Of a DNA stretch of 64,000 nucleotides, positions 46,924 to 56,229 are shown piece by piece. Below the pieces are notes generated by a model. That model was not told the origin of the DNA. It ran no database searches and saw only the letters and a list, made by a program, of their open reading frames with translations. How positions within the stretch are numbered: the stretch's first letter is position 1; each line of letters starts with the position of its first letter. The position numbers and the translations under genes are program-made. The DNA is from Undibacterium sp. 5I1 (GTDB lineage: Bacteria; Pseudomonadota; Gammaproteobacteria; Burkholderiales; Burkholderiaceae_D), in NCBI RefSeq assembly GCF_034314085.1, contig NZ_JAVIWI010000001.1, positions 2,790,001 to 2,854,000 of the forward strand, given 5' to 3'.

Positions 46924-48555
46924 TCAGCCGGGAATCAACTTTAGATTTGATCCGATCCGCTTCGTCGCCGCTGCCTGATTCGTATTTTTATGCGTCACAA
47001 ACACACTGACCACGGCAGTTAAATGCTGCGCCTGCTCTTGCAAGGATTCGGTTGCTGCCGCTGCTTGTTCGACCAACGCTGCGTTCTGCTGGGTGACGTT
47101 ATCCATCTGGCTAATTGCCTGACTGATTTGCTCTATCTCGGTATTTTGCTCATGATTGGTCGAGTTGATTGTGATCAAAACGTCGCTGACGCGTTTAACG
47201 CTCTCGACCACTTCTACCATCGTATTACCAGCCTGATTCACCAGCACAGCGCCCGCCTCTACCTTGCTGACAGAATCGTTAATCAAGGTTTTAATTTCTT
47301 TAGCAGCACTGGCAGAACGCTGCGCCAGATTGCGTACCTCGGAGGCGACCACCGCAAAGCCGCGTCCTTGCTCACCAGCTCTGGCGGCCTCTACTGCGGC
47401 ATTTAAAGCGAGGATATTGGTTTGAAAAGCGATGCCATCAATGACCCCAATAATATCCACAATCTTTTTGGAAGACTCGTTAATCGACGCCATCATCTCG
47501 ATCACCTGGCTGACTACGGATCCACCTTTGGAGGCGACTTCAGACGCGACAATTGCCATGCGACTAGCTTCACTCGCATTGCCGGCATTTTGTCGGACAT
47601 TGGAAGTCAGTTCCTCCATAGAAGATGCTGTTTCTTCTATCGAGCCGGCCTGTGCCTCTGTTCGTGCAGATAAATCTAGATTACCGGTAGCGATTTCTGA
47701 GGATGCCTCATGAATAGCATCCGTACCGCCGCGCACCTCGTTGACGATATTCGACAGACTCTGGTTCATTTCTTTGAGGGACTTCATTAATAGACCAATT
47801 TCGTCCGTACCGTTGACGGTGATTTTTGATGTCAGATCACCCGATGCTGCGGTTTGCGCCATGTTGACTGCCTGAAGGAGTGGTCTGGTAATGCCACGGA
47901 TCAGCCAATAAGTAATCGTGCCACCCAACACCAAGGCGAGCAAAATACCACTCCAGAGTAAGCGGGAAGAAAACTGATAACGTGCCTGAGCATCTTTTTC
48001 TGATTCTGCGACCAGGCTGTCCGCCTTCGCCAAAATAAAATCTACAATGCCATCAATTTTTTGGGTTGGCGGTCTGTCCATACCATTAACCAAGGTATCA
48101 ACGATATGCGCACTATTTTGATCCGCCTGATCGTATTTTTTAAGTGCATCGAGGTATTTCCCCTGTAGTTCCTGGTGCGTAGTCAGCGCCTCATCCACCA
48201 TCTTGGTATCTAAATCGAGTTGCGCGAATAGCTTCTTCAATTGCTGAAGATTGGTTTGTGTCACTTCACTTTGCTTTACAAAAGCTTCGGAATATTTGGT
48301 GAAGTTGGCGGGATCATTGCCGCGTAGTAGCAGATTTTTCCATTCTTGCACTTGCTTCTTAAATTCAACCTGAGCTTTTCTGGCGGTATTCACGGTTTGC
48401 GTCAGCACATTGTCTCTGTGCATGTTCGCAATATTGGTCGTACTGCTAAGGCTCAGTGCGCTTTGACCACCAATACCAATACTCACCACTGCCAAAAGAA
48501 GAATGCCAGACAAGGCACCCAACTTCACTCCGATTTTAATATTAGCGAGCTTCAT
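46924..48555 (-). CDS. Methyl-accepting chemotaxis protein
   Basis: About 543 residues from ATG 48555 (GAGGAAATC upstream). The order is: first membrane segment (GALSGILLLAVVSIGIGG), a four-helix periplasmic ligand domain of about 160 residues, a second membrane segment (LLWSGILLALVLGGTITYWL), HAMP, and the signalling coiled coil with FQTNILALNAAVEAARAGEQ and GRGFAVVASEVRNLAQRSA. No pentapeptide tether for CheR/CheB is seen at the end. The ligand is unknown. It is monocistronic. Confidence 0.95.
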   Translation of the reverse strand: MKLANIKIGVKLGALSGILLLAVVSIGIGGQSALSLSSTTNIANMHRDNVLTQTVNTARKAQVEFKKQVQEWKNLLLRGNDPANFTKYSEAFVKQSEVTQTNLQQLKKLFAQLDLDTKMVDEALTTHQELQGKYLDALKKYDQADQNSAHIVDTLVNGMDRPPTQKIDGIVDFILAKADSLVAESEKDAQARYQFSSRLLWSGILLALVLGGTITYWLIRGITRPLLQAVNMAQTAASGDLTSKITVNGTDEIGLLMKSLKEMNQSLSNIVNEVRGGTDAIHEASSEIATGNLDLSARTEAQAGSIEETASSMEELTSNVRQNAGNASEASRMAIVASEVASKGGSVVSQVIEMMASINESSKKIVDIIGVIDGIAFQTNILALNAAVEAARAGEQGRGFAVVASEVRNLAQRSASAAKEIKTLINDSVSKVEAGAVLVNQAGNTMVEVVESVKRVSDVLITINSTNHEQNTEIEQISQAISQMDNVTQQNAALVEQAAAATESLQEQAQHLTAVVSVFVTHKNTNQAAATKRIGSNLKLIPG

Positions 48556-48884
48556 TTGATTTCCTCTTTGCAAGAAAGAACATCGAACTACTTAAGTCAG
48601 GACTGATGCAAACTAGCATACAGCATGCCACGAAGCATCATATTTGAAGTCCGAATATATTTATCAAGCAGTTTGGTTTGTGCAATTGTTGTCGCACGGA
48701 AAATACAATTATGACTGAATTCAGAACCGAAACTTTAAGCGAAAGTTGGTCATGAAAAATAGCACTCTTTTGCAAAAAGTACATTGACGTAAGCCGCTAC
48801 AGATTTGCATAAATGCACGGGGCGGCTATTCAGCAAGATATGTAAACAGGAGGTTGCAACGAGAAATCAGACTTTGCCATCAAT

Positions 48885-48964
48885 ATACTCGCCATGGGTA
48901 TATTTAAATTATCCATACAATCATTGGACAATCAGGCATATTTAAGAAAAATAATGGGGAGTAT
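48885..48964 (-). repeat. 80-bp intergenic element, copy 6 (inverted)
   Basis: This is the only copy in the opposite orientation. On the minus strand it reads ATACTCCCCATTATTTTTC, then GATTGTCCAATGATTGTATG, GATAATTTAAATATACCC and ends CGAGTAT. It lies between the MCP gene start and the PBP7-type gene end. The rest of 48556-49012 shows nothing further. Confidence 0.88.
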
Positions 48965-49012
48965 ATTTAACCGATATTTTCCATCAGGTGCGCCAACGGC
49001 GCACTAACGGTA

Positions 49013-49918
49013 CTATCGGAGTGGCGGAACGATTGCCTCGGCAGACATAACGACAGGCTGTGCATCAGGATGTTTTGCTAAAAACCGGCGGATATTTAAG
49101 GCGTCTAAAAAGCGGGAAGAACTGGCTCTGGCGTTCAGCAACACTAAGGTCGCCTTTTTACCGGCAAGCTTAAAGCGCATGATCAGGCAATTGCCTGCCT
49201 CATTAGTAAAGCCGGTTTTAGACAAGAGAATATCCCAGCCTTTGCTGCCAACCAGACGATTGGTATTGTGGAAATTGACGTTACGTCCGTTGATCTTGAT
49301 CAAATCAGATTGGTCTGTCGTAATATCGGCAATCTCAGGGTAACGGGAGGCGGCTACTGCCATTTTGATCAAATCTGCGGCAGTGGAAGTGTTGCCCGGC
49401 GAGAGTCCTGTAGGCTCATTAATCACCGTGTTGGTCATGCCTAAAACTTTAATTTTTGCTTTGACCGCCGCGGCAAATGCAGCAGTGCCGCCAGGATAAG
49501 TGCGGGCAAGCGATGCGGCGGCACGGTTATCGGACGACATCAGCGCTAGTTGTAAGACATCGCTTCTGGCAAGCTTGGCACCGACGGGCACATGAGAAGA
49601 ACTGTGTTTAAGCATATCGACATCGGCCAGTTCTATGGAGATTTTCTCATCCATATTAGGCTTGCTGTCCAACACGACCATTGCCGTCATTAGCTTGGTT
49701 AAAGAGGCAATCGGGACGATATCTTTGGAATTTTTTTCCAGCAAAATCCGGCCAGTACCATCCTCCACCACGATCGCATGTTGCGAGCCAAATGGCAGGG
49801 TGCTGGCGTCTTTGCTATGAGAGTTTGCAGCGTTTGCAAAGCTAGCTAAGCTGGTGAACTGTACGGAGAAGAGAAGTACGAGAAAGGAAATGACGCGCAG
49901 CGAAATCAAATTATTCAT
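49013..49918 (-). CDS. D-alanyl-D-alanine endopeptidase (PBP7-type, peptidase S11)
   Basis: 301 residues with a signal peptide and the three S11 motifs: SxxK (Ser72-Lys75 in ASLTKLM), SxN (Ser129-Asn131 in MSSDNRAA) and KTG (Lys234-Gly236 in LSKTGFTNEAG). The length without a C-terminal anchor domain fits PbpG/PBP7, which cuts peptidoglycan cross-links in the periplasm. AGGAGATT is not available upstream of the ATG in the right orientation, so initiation seems weak. Confidence 0.93.
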   Translation of the reverse strand: MNNLISLRVISFLVLLFSVQFTSLASFANAANSHSKDASTLPFGSQHAIVVEDGTGRILLEKNSKDIVPIASLTKLMTAMVVLDSKPNMDEKISIELADVDMLKHSSSHVPVGAKLARSDVLQLALMSSDNRAAASLARTYPGGTAAFAAAVKAKIKVLGMTNTVINEPTGLSPGNTSTAADLIKMAVAASRYPEIADITTDQSDLIKINGRNVNFHNTNRLVGSKGWDILLSKTGFTNEAGNCLIMRFKLAGKKATLVLLNARASSSRFLDALNIRRFLAKHPDAQPVVMSAEAIVPPLR

Positions 49919-49979
49919 TTAGGAGATTGTCATCTGAAGAATTACATCTGAAAAATTACTAAAGCTCTGGTCAGAGCCT

Positions 49980-50010
49980 AACCGGAAAACCTTTATACGA
50001 TTTTCCGGTT
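49980..50010. terminator. Hairpin between the PBP7-type and Pal-like genes
   Basis: AACCGGAAAA (49980-49989) pairs with TTTTCCGGTT (50001-50010) around an 11-base loop. Neither side has a long T-run, so it is a weak terminator at best. It lies downstream of the Pal-like gene. Confidence 0.45.
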
Positions 50011-50080
50011 AGTTTAATGCAGAAAGAGTTGTAAATTCAACTGTCGAACGTAGTGTTACAAATCACCAACTACTCACGAC

Positions 50081-50611
50081 TTATTTTGCTGTGTAAACGA
50101 TATCAGCACGGCGATTTTCTGCCCAGGATGCTTCATCATTACCAGTCGCTTTTGGCTTTTCTTTACCGTAGGATACTGCTTCCATTTGGGCTTCTGGCGT
50201 TCCCAGCAAAGCCATCGCTTTGCGAACTGCCTCTGCACGTTTTTGTCCCAGTGCGAGGTTGTATTCGCTGCCGCCGCGCTCATCGGTATTGCCCTGGATC
50301 AGAATTTTCCGGGTTTTACTGCTCGCAACATACTTGGAGTGTGCATCAACCACGCCGCTAAATTCTGGCTTGACTGTGTATTTATCAAAATCAAAATAGA
50401 CGCTGCGTTTCGACAAAATATTGTTTGGATCGTTTAAAGGATCGACCGTCGGTGCGACGACCGTTGCTACTGTGCGCGTGTCTGGAGCGGTTGGTTTTGG
50501 TGTTGCGGCAACGGGTTCTGTAGGTTTGTCAGCGACTTTGACTGGTGAGCTGCACGCTGCTAAAAGAACAGCACCAGAGACGATAGTGGTGAAGGTGGCA
50601 ATAGCGCGCAT
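50081..50611 (-). CDS. OmpA-family lipoprotein (Pal-like)
   Basis: 176 residues with a lipobox (LLAACSS, lipidated Cys20). A Pro/Thr/Val-rich linker follows, then an OmpA-like peptidoglycan-binding domain: VYFDFDKYTVKPEF, ILIQGNTDERGGSEYNLALG and RRADIVYT. This fits Pal, which ties the outer membrane to peptidoglycan. However, no tol genes are next to it, so it may be an extra copy rather than the one of the Tol-Pal system. Confidence 0.9.
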   Translation of the reverse strand: MRAIATFTTIVSGAVLLAACSSPVKVADKPTEPVAATPKPTAPDTRTVATVVAPTVDPLNDPNNILSKRSVYFDFDKYTVKPEFSGVVDAHSKYVASSKTRKILIQGNTDERGGSEYNLALGQKRAEAVRKAMALLGTPEAQMEAVSYGKEKPKATGNDEASWAENRRADIVYTAK

Positions 50612-50815
50612 GTAAATTTCCTCTAAAAGTCAGTTTGAATTAATGGTGTTTGGATGAATTTAAAGTTTGAATACCTTGCTAAAGCGCCGATCTTTTGCGC
50701 CGTTGAACAACCGGTATCATCTTTAAAGACCGCCAATGATCCAATAAAAGACTTAGGCGAAACTTAAATGGACTCTGTTTTTTAAAAAAAATTATTGTTG
50801 ATACGACGAGTAATC

Positions 50816-52234
50816 TCAGTCAGGCAATGCGGGAAAGTCGATCTGCACAGACAAACCACCAAGCTTAGAATCTGCCAAGCTGATCGTCGCTTTATGTCGG
50901 TCTGCAATCGTTTTAGCAATCGCTAATCCAAGTCCGCTACCGCTGGGTGAGGTACCCGGTACACGATAAAACCGATCGAAGATTCTCGTACGTTCTTCCG
51001 GTCGGATACCGTTGCCAGAGTCCTGGATAGTCAGTGTGATTTTATTCGCCGTGGCTAGGATATCAAGTTGTACTTGTCCAGATTCAGGAATATAGCGGAT
51101 GGCATTGTCCAGCAGATTACAAATCATGATGCGCAAGCTATCGGCATTGCCCAAAATATCAATATCCGGTTCTGAGTTTGATCCCGAATCCATTAGCGTG
51201 CTGCTATCCAATTGGATATGGCGAGACAACGCGAAAGGGCCGAGGTCTGAGATCGCCTGCTCAACGCAAGAGGTCAATGCAATCCTGCTCAGCTCACCAT
51301 TTTGAGAAGACGGATCTTGCCTTGCCAGCGCCAGCAATTGCTCTACCAATCGGGAGGCGCGATCAACGCCGCCCAGTAAGCGCCCCACTGCTTGCGAAAT
51401 CGCAATATCATCTTTTGAACGTGACAGAGTTTGTACTTGTAAGCGCAGTGCCGTGATCGGCGAACGCAATTCATGCGCGGCATCTGCCACAAATCGCTGC
51501 TGCGATTGCAATGCCTGTAGCATGCGCGCCAGCAAAGAATTTAGTTCGGTTACTAGTAGGGATACTTCTTCTGGCACCCCGGTATCGGATACCGGCTCTA
51601 TCGAATCGGCATTTCGGTTAGCCAACTCTAATCCGATCCGGTTCAGCGGCGCAAGTGCCGCTGTCACCAACCACCAAGCCGCGACAAACAATAACAGCGA
51701 TACCGGAATAATCGGCCACAGCGAGCTGGTGACCAAGGACAAAGCACGGTTGCGACGCGCATCAATTTTTTGGGCGATTTGCACTACGTGATTATCGGCC
51801 TGTGCCGCGTAAATCCGCCATTCGCCATTTTCCAGATTGACCGTGGAATAGCCCAATGGCGCTTGCTTTGGCAGAAAACGATAGGTGTGCGATTGATAGA
51901 CACGCACGCCTTTGTCGGACCAGACTTGTACGACAAAATCAAAACTATTACTTTCGATTCCAGGCATCGTATGCCACTGCGCCTCCTCAAAATCTCTGTC
52001 TTGTAAAGCCAGCGCCATTTGCTGCATGTGATAATCAAATAGTTTATTCGCCTGCCGCATCGCTGCCTGAAATGACGTCGCAAATTGCAGCGCCGCGGCT
52101 AGAAAAATCGCAACGCCAAATAACAAAATCAGACGGACCCTTAAGGACCGAAAGGTGCTAAATGACCGAAGCGAGCGGAATACGGACGACAAGCGCGTCA
52201 CCTTGACAGGCTTACCAGGCTTGATCGGCGTCAT
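50816..52234 (-). CDS. Sensor histidine kinase (QseC/TctE-like)
   Basis: About 472 residues from ATG 52234, which overlaps the response regulator stop (ATGA) and has GGAGAAAAG upstream. The longer frame from 52432 would cover the regulator gene in another frame and is rejected. Order: first membrane helix (31-55), periplasmic domain, second helix (LLLFVAAWWLVTAALAPL near 180-197), phospho-acceptor His254 (DAAHELRSPI) and the ATPase domain (LDNAIRYIPE, DSGNGI, GSGLGLAI). The signal is unknown. Confidence 0.94.
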   Translation of the reverse strand: MTPIKPGKPVKVTRLSSVFRSLRSFSTFRSLRVRLILLFGVAIFLAAALQFATSFQAAMRQANKLFDYHMQQMALALQDRDFEEAQWHTMPGIESNSFDFVVQVWSDKGVRVYQSHTYRFLPKQAPLGYSTVNLENGEWRIYAAQADNHVVQIAQKIDARRNRALSLVTSSLWPIIPVSLLLFVAAWWLVTAALAPLNRIGLELANRNADSIEPVSDTGVPEEVSLLVTELNSLLARMLQALQSQQRFVADAAHELRSPITALRLQVQTLSRSKDDIAISQAVGRLLGGVDRASRLVEQLLALARQDPSSQNGELSRIALTSCVEQAISDLGPFALSRHIQLDSSTLMDSGSNSEPDIDILGNADSLRIMICNLLDNAIRYIPESGQVQLDILATANKITLTIQDSGNGIRPEERTRIFDRFYRVPGTSPSGSGLGLAIAKTIADRHKATISLADSKLGGLSVQIDFPALPD

Positions 52235-52893
52235 TGGCTTTTCTCCAGCATATAGCCGACACCACGCACATTGACGATAAATTTTTGACCGAGTTTTTTG
52301 CGCAGGCCATGGATATACACTTCCACCGCATTGCTTTCTACCTCGCCCGACCAGCCAAATAAGCGTTCTTCCAACTGGCCGCGGGATAAAATCGCACCGG
52401 GTCTGGTGATCAGCGCATCGAGAATAGCCCACTCCCGCGAAGACAAAATCACTTGTCCCTGGCTATTGCTAACCTCTTTGGTAATCGCATTGATTAGCAC
52501 ATCGCCATGTTGGTAAAGAGGTTCAACCCGTCCGCGGGCACGGCGCACCAGCGCATGTAAGCGTGCGATCAGCTCATCCAGATCAAACGGCTTGACCAGA
52601 TAATCATCGGCACCGTTATGCAAACCCAACACACGCTGCGGGACGGTATCTCGTGCTGTCATCACCAGCACAGGGATCGCGTCTCCGCGGGAACGTAGCT
52701 GGCGCAAAATGTCCATGCCGTCACGTGAGGGCAAGCTCAGATCGAGTAGCAAGGCATCGTAGGCGTGCTGATGTAAGGCATTTTCTGCGGCGGCACCATC
52801 GGTCAGCCAATCCACCAAAATCGCCTCACCTTCCAGCGCGATCTGGATATTTTCGCCAATCATAGGGTCGTCTTCGACTAACAGAACTTTCAT
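52231..52893 (-). CDS. OmpR-family response regulator (QseB-like)
   Basis: 220 residues: receiver domain with Asp51 (LLLDLSLPS), Lys in VKPFD, and a winged-helix DNA-binding domain ending HGLRKKLGQKFIVNVRGVGY (in part KKLGQKFIVNVRGVGYM). It is phosphorylated by the adjacent kinase, whose gene overlaps its end. Pattern and gene order fit QseB/PmrA-type systems. Targets are unknown; no direct-repeat binding site was identified nearby. Confidence 0.95.
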   Translation of the reverse strand: MKVLLVEDDPMIGENIQIALEGEAILVDWLTDGAAAENALHQHAYDALLLDLSLPSRDGMDILRQLRSRGDAIPVLVMTARDTVPQRVLGLHNGADDYLVKPFDLDELIARLHALVRRARGRVEPLYQHGDVLINAITKEVSNSQGQVILSSREWAILDALITRPGAILSRGQLEERLFGWSGEVESNAVEVYIHGLRKKLGQKFIVNVRGVGYMLEKSQ

Positions 52894-53206
52894 ATTTTCT
52901 TAAAATGTTTGCGGCAGATTAGGCAGCTAGTCAGATCGCTAGCAATGTGCGGATTGTAAGCGAATCGCAAAAACGAACGATGCATCGTCATTTTTTTCAT
53001 GCCATTGTCGAGCAGCGTCTTTCGATTACCCCATCCCGTTGCTAGCTTGCGACTCATCGTTCGGCGGACACCGATGAGCATGCCAATCAATTACAAAAAA
53101 ACAACAACATCCAAGTAATTGGCAAGAACCGCAAGCTAAGCCGAACGCCATCCGGCAAACAGTCTCATCGCCATCATTGATCCGATCAAAGTGCGCCATA
53201 TTTCAT

Positions 53207-53285
53207 ATACTCCCCTTACTTTTTATAAAAATACCATCATTGTCCAATTAATATATGGACAATTTAAAATACTCCCATGCAGTAT
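53207..53285 (+). repeat. 79-bp intergenic element, copy 7
   Basis: ATACTCCCC start, a perfect inner pair ATTGTCCA / TGGACAAT, AATTTAAAATAC, and a degenerate right end GCAGTAT. It is in the gap between the response regulator gene and the divergent prolyl oligopeptidase gene (52894-53618), where nothing else was recognised. A 97-codon frame begins inside it (53277) but has no support. Confidence 0.85.
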
Positions 53286-53618
53286 AAATTAATAGACTCT
53301 AGTAACGCGCTAGTTTGCTTGCATCTTTGTTCCTCAATTCTTCCCTGCCAGCATCAACTTCATTTGCGCCAGAGCATCCAAAGCTTGCTCCGAAGAACAT
53401 CATTTTGTTCGATGAATCAATATATTAAAAGACGCTTGATAAACTCTTTTAGTTGCAATATATTTAACAAATTAAATGACTCAGTGAAGCATCGCTGGGA
53501 TTTAAGGGTGGCAATTCTGGTTCCATGTGTTGTGGTTTGTGTCCTCCCGTTTTGGTTTCAACACACCTAAGCAGACTCATTTTTTCAATTGTTCTTTTCA
53601 ATTTTTTGAGGAAAACGC

Positions 53619-55817
53619 ATGAACACAGTGGACAACTCCCCCTCCCTTAAACGACGCACGCTGCTGAGCGCCGCGGTCAGTCTGTTATTTGTCTCGGGCA
53701 GAACATTCGCTGCCGATAGCAGTGCGGGCAAAGCCATGCTGGCGATGGCACCGATTGCAAAAAAAGAACCGGTTACCGATACCTATTGGGGCATGCAAAT
53801 TGTTGATCCCTACCGCTGGATGGAGCAAAAGCCTGCAAGCGCTGAATGGACTACCTGGCTTAAGGAGCAGAATAATTACACCCGGGTCGCGCTAGAAGCC
53901 TTGCCAGCCAAAGCCTCATTCATGAAGTCGCTAGAGACCTATACCAAAGCAGTGGACACACTGGGCTTTATACAATCCGCCGGCGATAAATTATTTATCT
54001 CGAAGCGAGTCATTGGATCGCAAGTAATCGCGCTGTTTGTCAGAGATGGCGGAGGCAAAGAGCGTTTACTCTTTGATCCCTCAGCCGGTGTAGAAGCCGG
54101 AAAACCCACACGTACGATGGATTATGCGATGCCCTCGCCAAGCGGCGATTATGTGGCTTATGGCGTCTCCGAGGGCGGCTCAGAAATGACTGCTAGCTAC
54201 ATCCTCAACGTCAGTACGGGTGAAACAACAGAAGTGAGCCGTATCTTTTCACGCGGTACTGGCTGGACTGGTGACGGTAAAGGATTTTTTTATTACCGTC
54301 TGAGAGCTGATGCGGTTCCCGGTACCCTGGAATTTGGCAAAGGTGGCAGTTGCTGGCTGCATCGTATTGGTCAAGCCGGCAAGGATGTTGAGTTATTTCG
54401 CAGCGGCGAAGGGCCAGACTTTGAAGAAATTGAAGACGACCAGCCGCATCTGGCAAGTGCGCCACACAGCAAATGGGTTCTGGCTAGCCATGTTTGCAAC
54501 GGCAATGAAATCGCCTCCCTCTATGTGTGCCGCTATGATGATTTGTTGAAGGGATCACCAGCATGGCGCAAAGTCGCCAACCGCAAAGATGGCGCACTAC
54601 AAGCCAAACTTGTTGGCGACGATATCTATGTTCTCGCCAACGGACGGGCTGATCGCGGTGAGATTTACAAATTCACCGCCCAAAACGGTAAGATCGACGC
54701 TACGACTAAAGTGATCAGCCAAGGCAGCTTCGTCATCAACGAATTTGTCACTGCAAAAGATGGCGTCTATGTCCGCACCTTTGAACATGGTGTTAGTGGA
54801 TTGATGCGGCTCTCAGCCAAGGGCAAACTCGATAAAATCAACATGCCGATGCAAGGTTCAGTATGGAGCATGGCAAGCAATCCTGATCATACCGGTCTCT
54901 GGTATCTGATCGACGATCTGACAACGCCTGCTACCTCCTATTATCTGGACGGAAAGATGCTCACATCTACCAGCGTGGAACTGGTCAAAGCGCCGCCCTA
55001 CAGCACCAAGAATTTTCTCACCACCCGCACCTCGGTCAGCGTCAGAGATGGCACAAAAGTACCGGTGGAGATTTTATCGCGCAAAGATACGCAACGCGAT
55101 GGTCACCGACCCGTGCTGTTGATCGCTTATGGTTCTTACGGCTCTATTCTGGATCCTGGCTATAACAGTTCGATGCTGTCTTTGTTAGATGCTGGCGGGC
55201 TCGTCGTATATGCCCATGTGCGCGGCGGTGGCGAGCTTGGTGATGATTGGCATCGCGCCGGACAAAAAGCGACCAAGCCTAATACCTGGCGGGATGCGAT
55301 CGATGTCGCAGAATTTTTGATCAAAGAAAAATGGACCTCGAAACAACAGGTCGCTCTGTGGGGTACCTCGGCTGGTGGGATCATGGTGGGACGAGCAATG
55401 ACGGAACGACCTGATCTCTTTGGCGCTGCCATCGGAGAAGTTGGCGCATTCAATACCTTACGGTTTGAACTGACCTCCAATGGTCCGGGCAATGACGCCG
55501 AGTTTGGCACTGTAAAAAAGGAAGACGAGTTCCACGCGCTACTCGCGATGGATTCGTATCATGCAGTACGCGATGGGGTCAAATATCCGGCCACTTTGTT
55601 ACTCACGGGTGCAAATGATTTACGCGTAGAGCCATGGCAGATCGGTAAATTCGCAGCGCGTCTGCAAGAAGCCAACGCGGCCAGCACCCCTATTTTGCTC
55701 AGAGTAGACTATGACTCTGGCCATTTCGCCACGAGCCGTAAATATGCGATGGAAAAGTATGCAGATATTTTCAGTTTCGTTGTGAATTATTGCAATACTA
55801 CCAGCGCCAGAAGCTAA
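53619..55817 (+). CDS. Exported prolyl oligopeptidase family serine peptidase (S9)
   Basis: 732 residues: a twin-arginine-like signal (KRRTLLSAAVSLLFVSG...FA), a seven-blade propeller region from about 40 to 440, and an alpha/beta-hydrolase domain with Ser584 (GTSAGG), Asp667 (GANDLRV) and His702 (DSGHFA). DPYRWME near the N-terminus is typical of S9A enzymes. It probably trims proline-containing peptides in the periplasm. GAGG stands before the ATG. A strong terminator follows. Confidence 0.93.
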   Translation: MNTVDNSPSLKRRTLLSAAVSLLFVSGRTFAADSSAGKAMLAMAPIAKKEPVTDTYWGMQIVDPYRWMEQKPASAEWTTWLKEQNNYTRVALEALPAKASFMKSLETYTKAVDTLGFIQSAGDKLFISKRVIGSQVIALFVRDGGGKERLLFDPSAGVEAGKPTRTMDYAMPSPSGDYVAYGVSEGGSEMTASYILNVSTGETTEVSRIFSRGTGWTGDGKGFFYYRLRADAVPGTLEFGKGGSCWLHRIGQAGKDVELFRSGEGPDFEEIEDDQPHLASAPHSKWVLASHVCNGNEIASLYVCRYDDLLKGSPAWRKVANRKDGALQAKLVGDDIYVLANGRADRGEIYKFTAQNGKIDATTKVISQGSFVINEFVTAKDGVYVRTFEHGVSGLMRLSAKGKLDKINMPMQGSVWSMASNPDHTGLWYLIDDLTTPATSYYLDGKMLTSTSVELVKAPPYSTKNFLTTRTSVSVRDGTKVPVEILSRKDTQRDGHRPVLLIAYGSYGSILDPGYNSSMLSLLDAGGLVVYAHVRGGGELGDDWHRAGQKATKPNTWRDAIDVAEFLIKEKWTSKQQVALWGTSAGGIMVGRAMTERPDLFGAAIGEVGAFNTLRFELTSNGPGNDAEFGTVKKEDEFHALLAMDSYHAVRDGVKYPATLLLTGANDLRVEPWQIGKFAARLQEANAASTPILLRVDYDSGHFATSRKYAMEKYADIFSFVVNYCNTTSARS

Positions 55818-55847
55818 CCTCACCAACAACGATAGTAAGCAGAAATC

Positions 55848-55885
55848 AAAAGCCCAGGCATCTGTTGATAGACACCTGGGCTTTT
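55848..55885. terminator. Bidirectional terminator between the S9 peptidase and mop genes
   Basis: AAAAGCCCAGG (55848-55858) pairs perfectly with CCTGGGCTTTT (55875-55885) and gains further Ts on the plus strand and As for the minus strand. It separates two convergent genes. Confidence 0.88.
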
Positions 55886-55906
55886 TGTGTTTAATGCAAA
55901 AAGAAC

Positions 55907-56122
55907 TTATAACTTAGCGATGGATACCTCAGTCGCCTTCACCAGCGCGACCACTTCCGTGCCGATGACCAAGCCCAAATCTTTGATTGAGCGTGTCGTG
56001 ATGACAGAAGTCACGATCCCTGCCGGGGTTTCCACATCGACTTCAGAGACCACAGACCCCTCGATAATCGCTTTGATTTTGCCGCGAAATTGATTACGTA
56101 CATTGATTGCCTGTATGCTCAT
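55907..56122 (-). CDS. Molybdenum-pterin-binding (Mop) protein
   Basis: 71 residues forming a single TOBE/Mop domain: INVRNQFRGKIKAIIEGSVV and VTSVITTRSIKDLGL. Such proteins bind molybdate or a molybdopterin. The second ATG (56122) has AGGAGTT at the better distance. It is the last gene of the sulfonate cluster strand and is separated from ssuB by repeat copy 8. It may buffer molybdate for the hydroxylase at 37.7-42.1 kb; that link is only inferred. Confidence 0.9.
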   Translation of the reverse strand: MSIQAINVRNQFRGKIKAIIEGSVVSEVDVETPAGIVTSVITTRSIKDLGLVIGTEVVALVKATEVSIAKL

Positions 56123-56150
56123 CATAACTCCTGTGAAGATGAATAAGAGG

Positions 56151-56229
56151 ATACTCCCCCATTAAATTACAAAAACCACCAGATTGTCCAGACAATACCT
56201 GGACAATTTAAAATACCCACTACCAGTAT
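56151..56229 (+). repeat. 79-bp intergenic element, copy 8 (abuts the ssuB stop codon)
   Basis: ATACTCCCC start, inner ATTGTCCA / TGGACAAT, TTAAAATAC, right end CAGTAT. It ends at 56229, directly next to the ssuB stop codon (TAG, 56232-56230). It fills the gap between ssuB and mop. Confidence 0.85.

Noticed and set aside
52235..52432. N-terminal extension of the histidine kinase to 52432
   Set aside because: It overlaps the response regulator gene in another frame; the ATGA overlap at 52234 with GGAGAAAAG is the natural start.
53277..53570. 97-codon frame starting inside repeat copy 7
   Set aside because: It begins within the repeat, has no ribosome-binding site, a composition unlike proteins, and no family resemblance.
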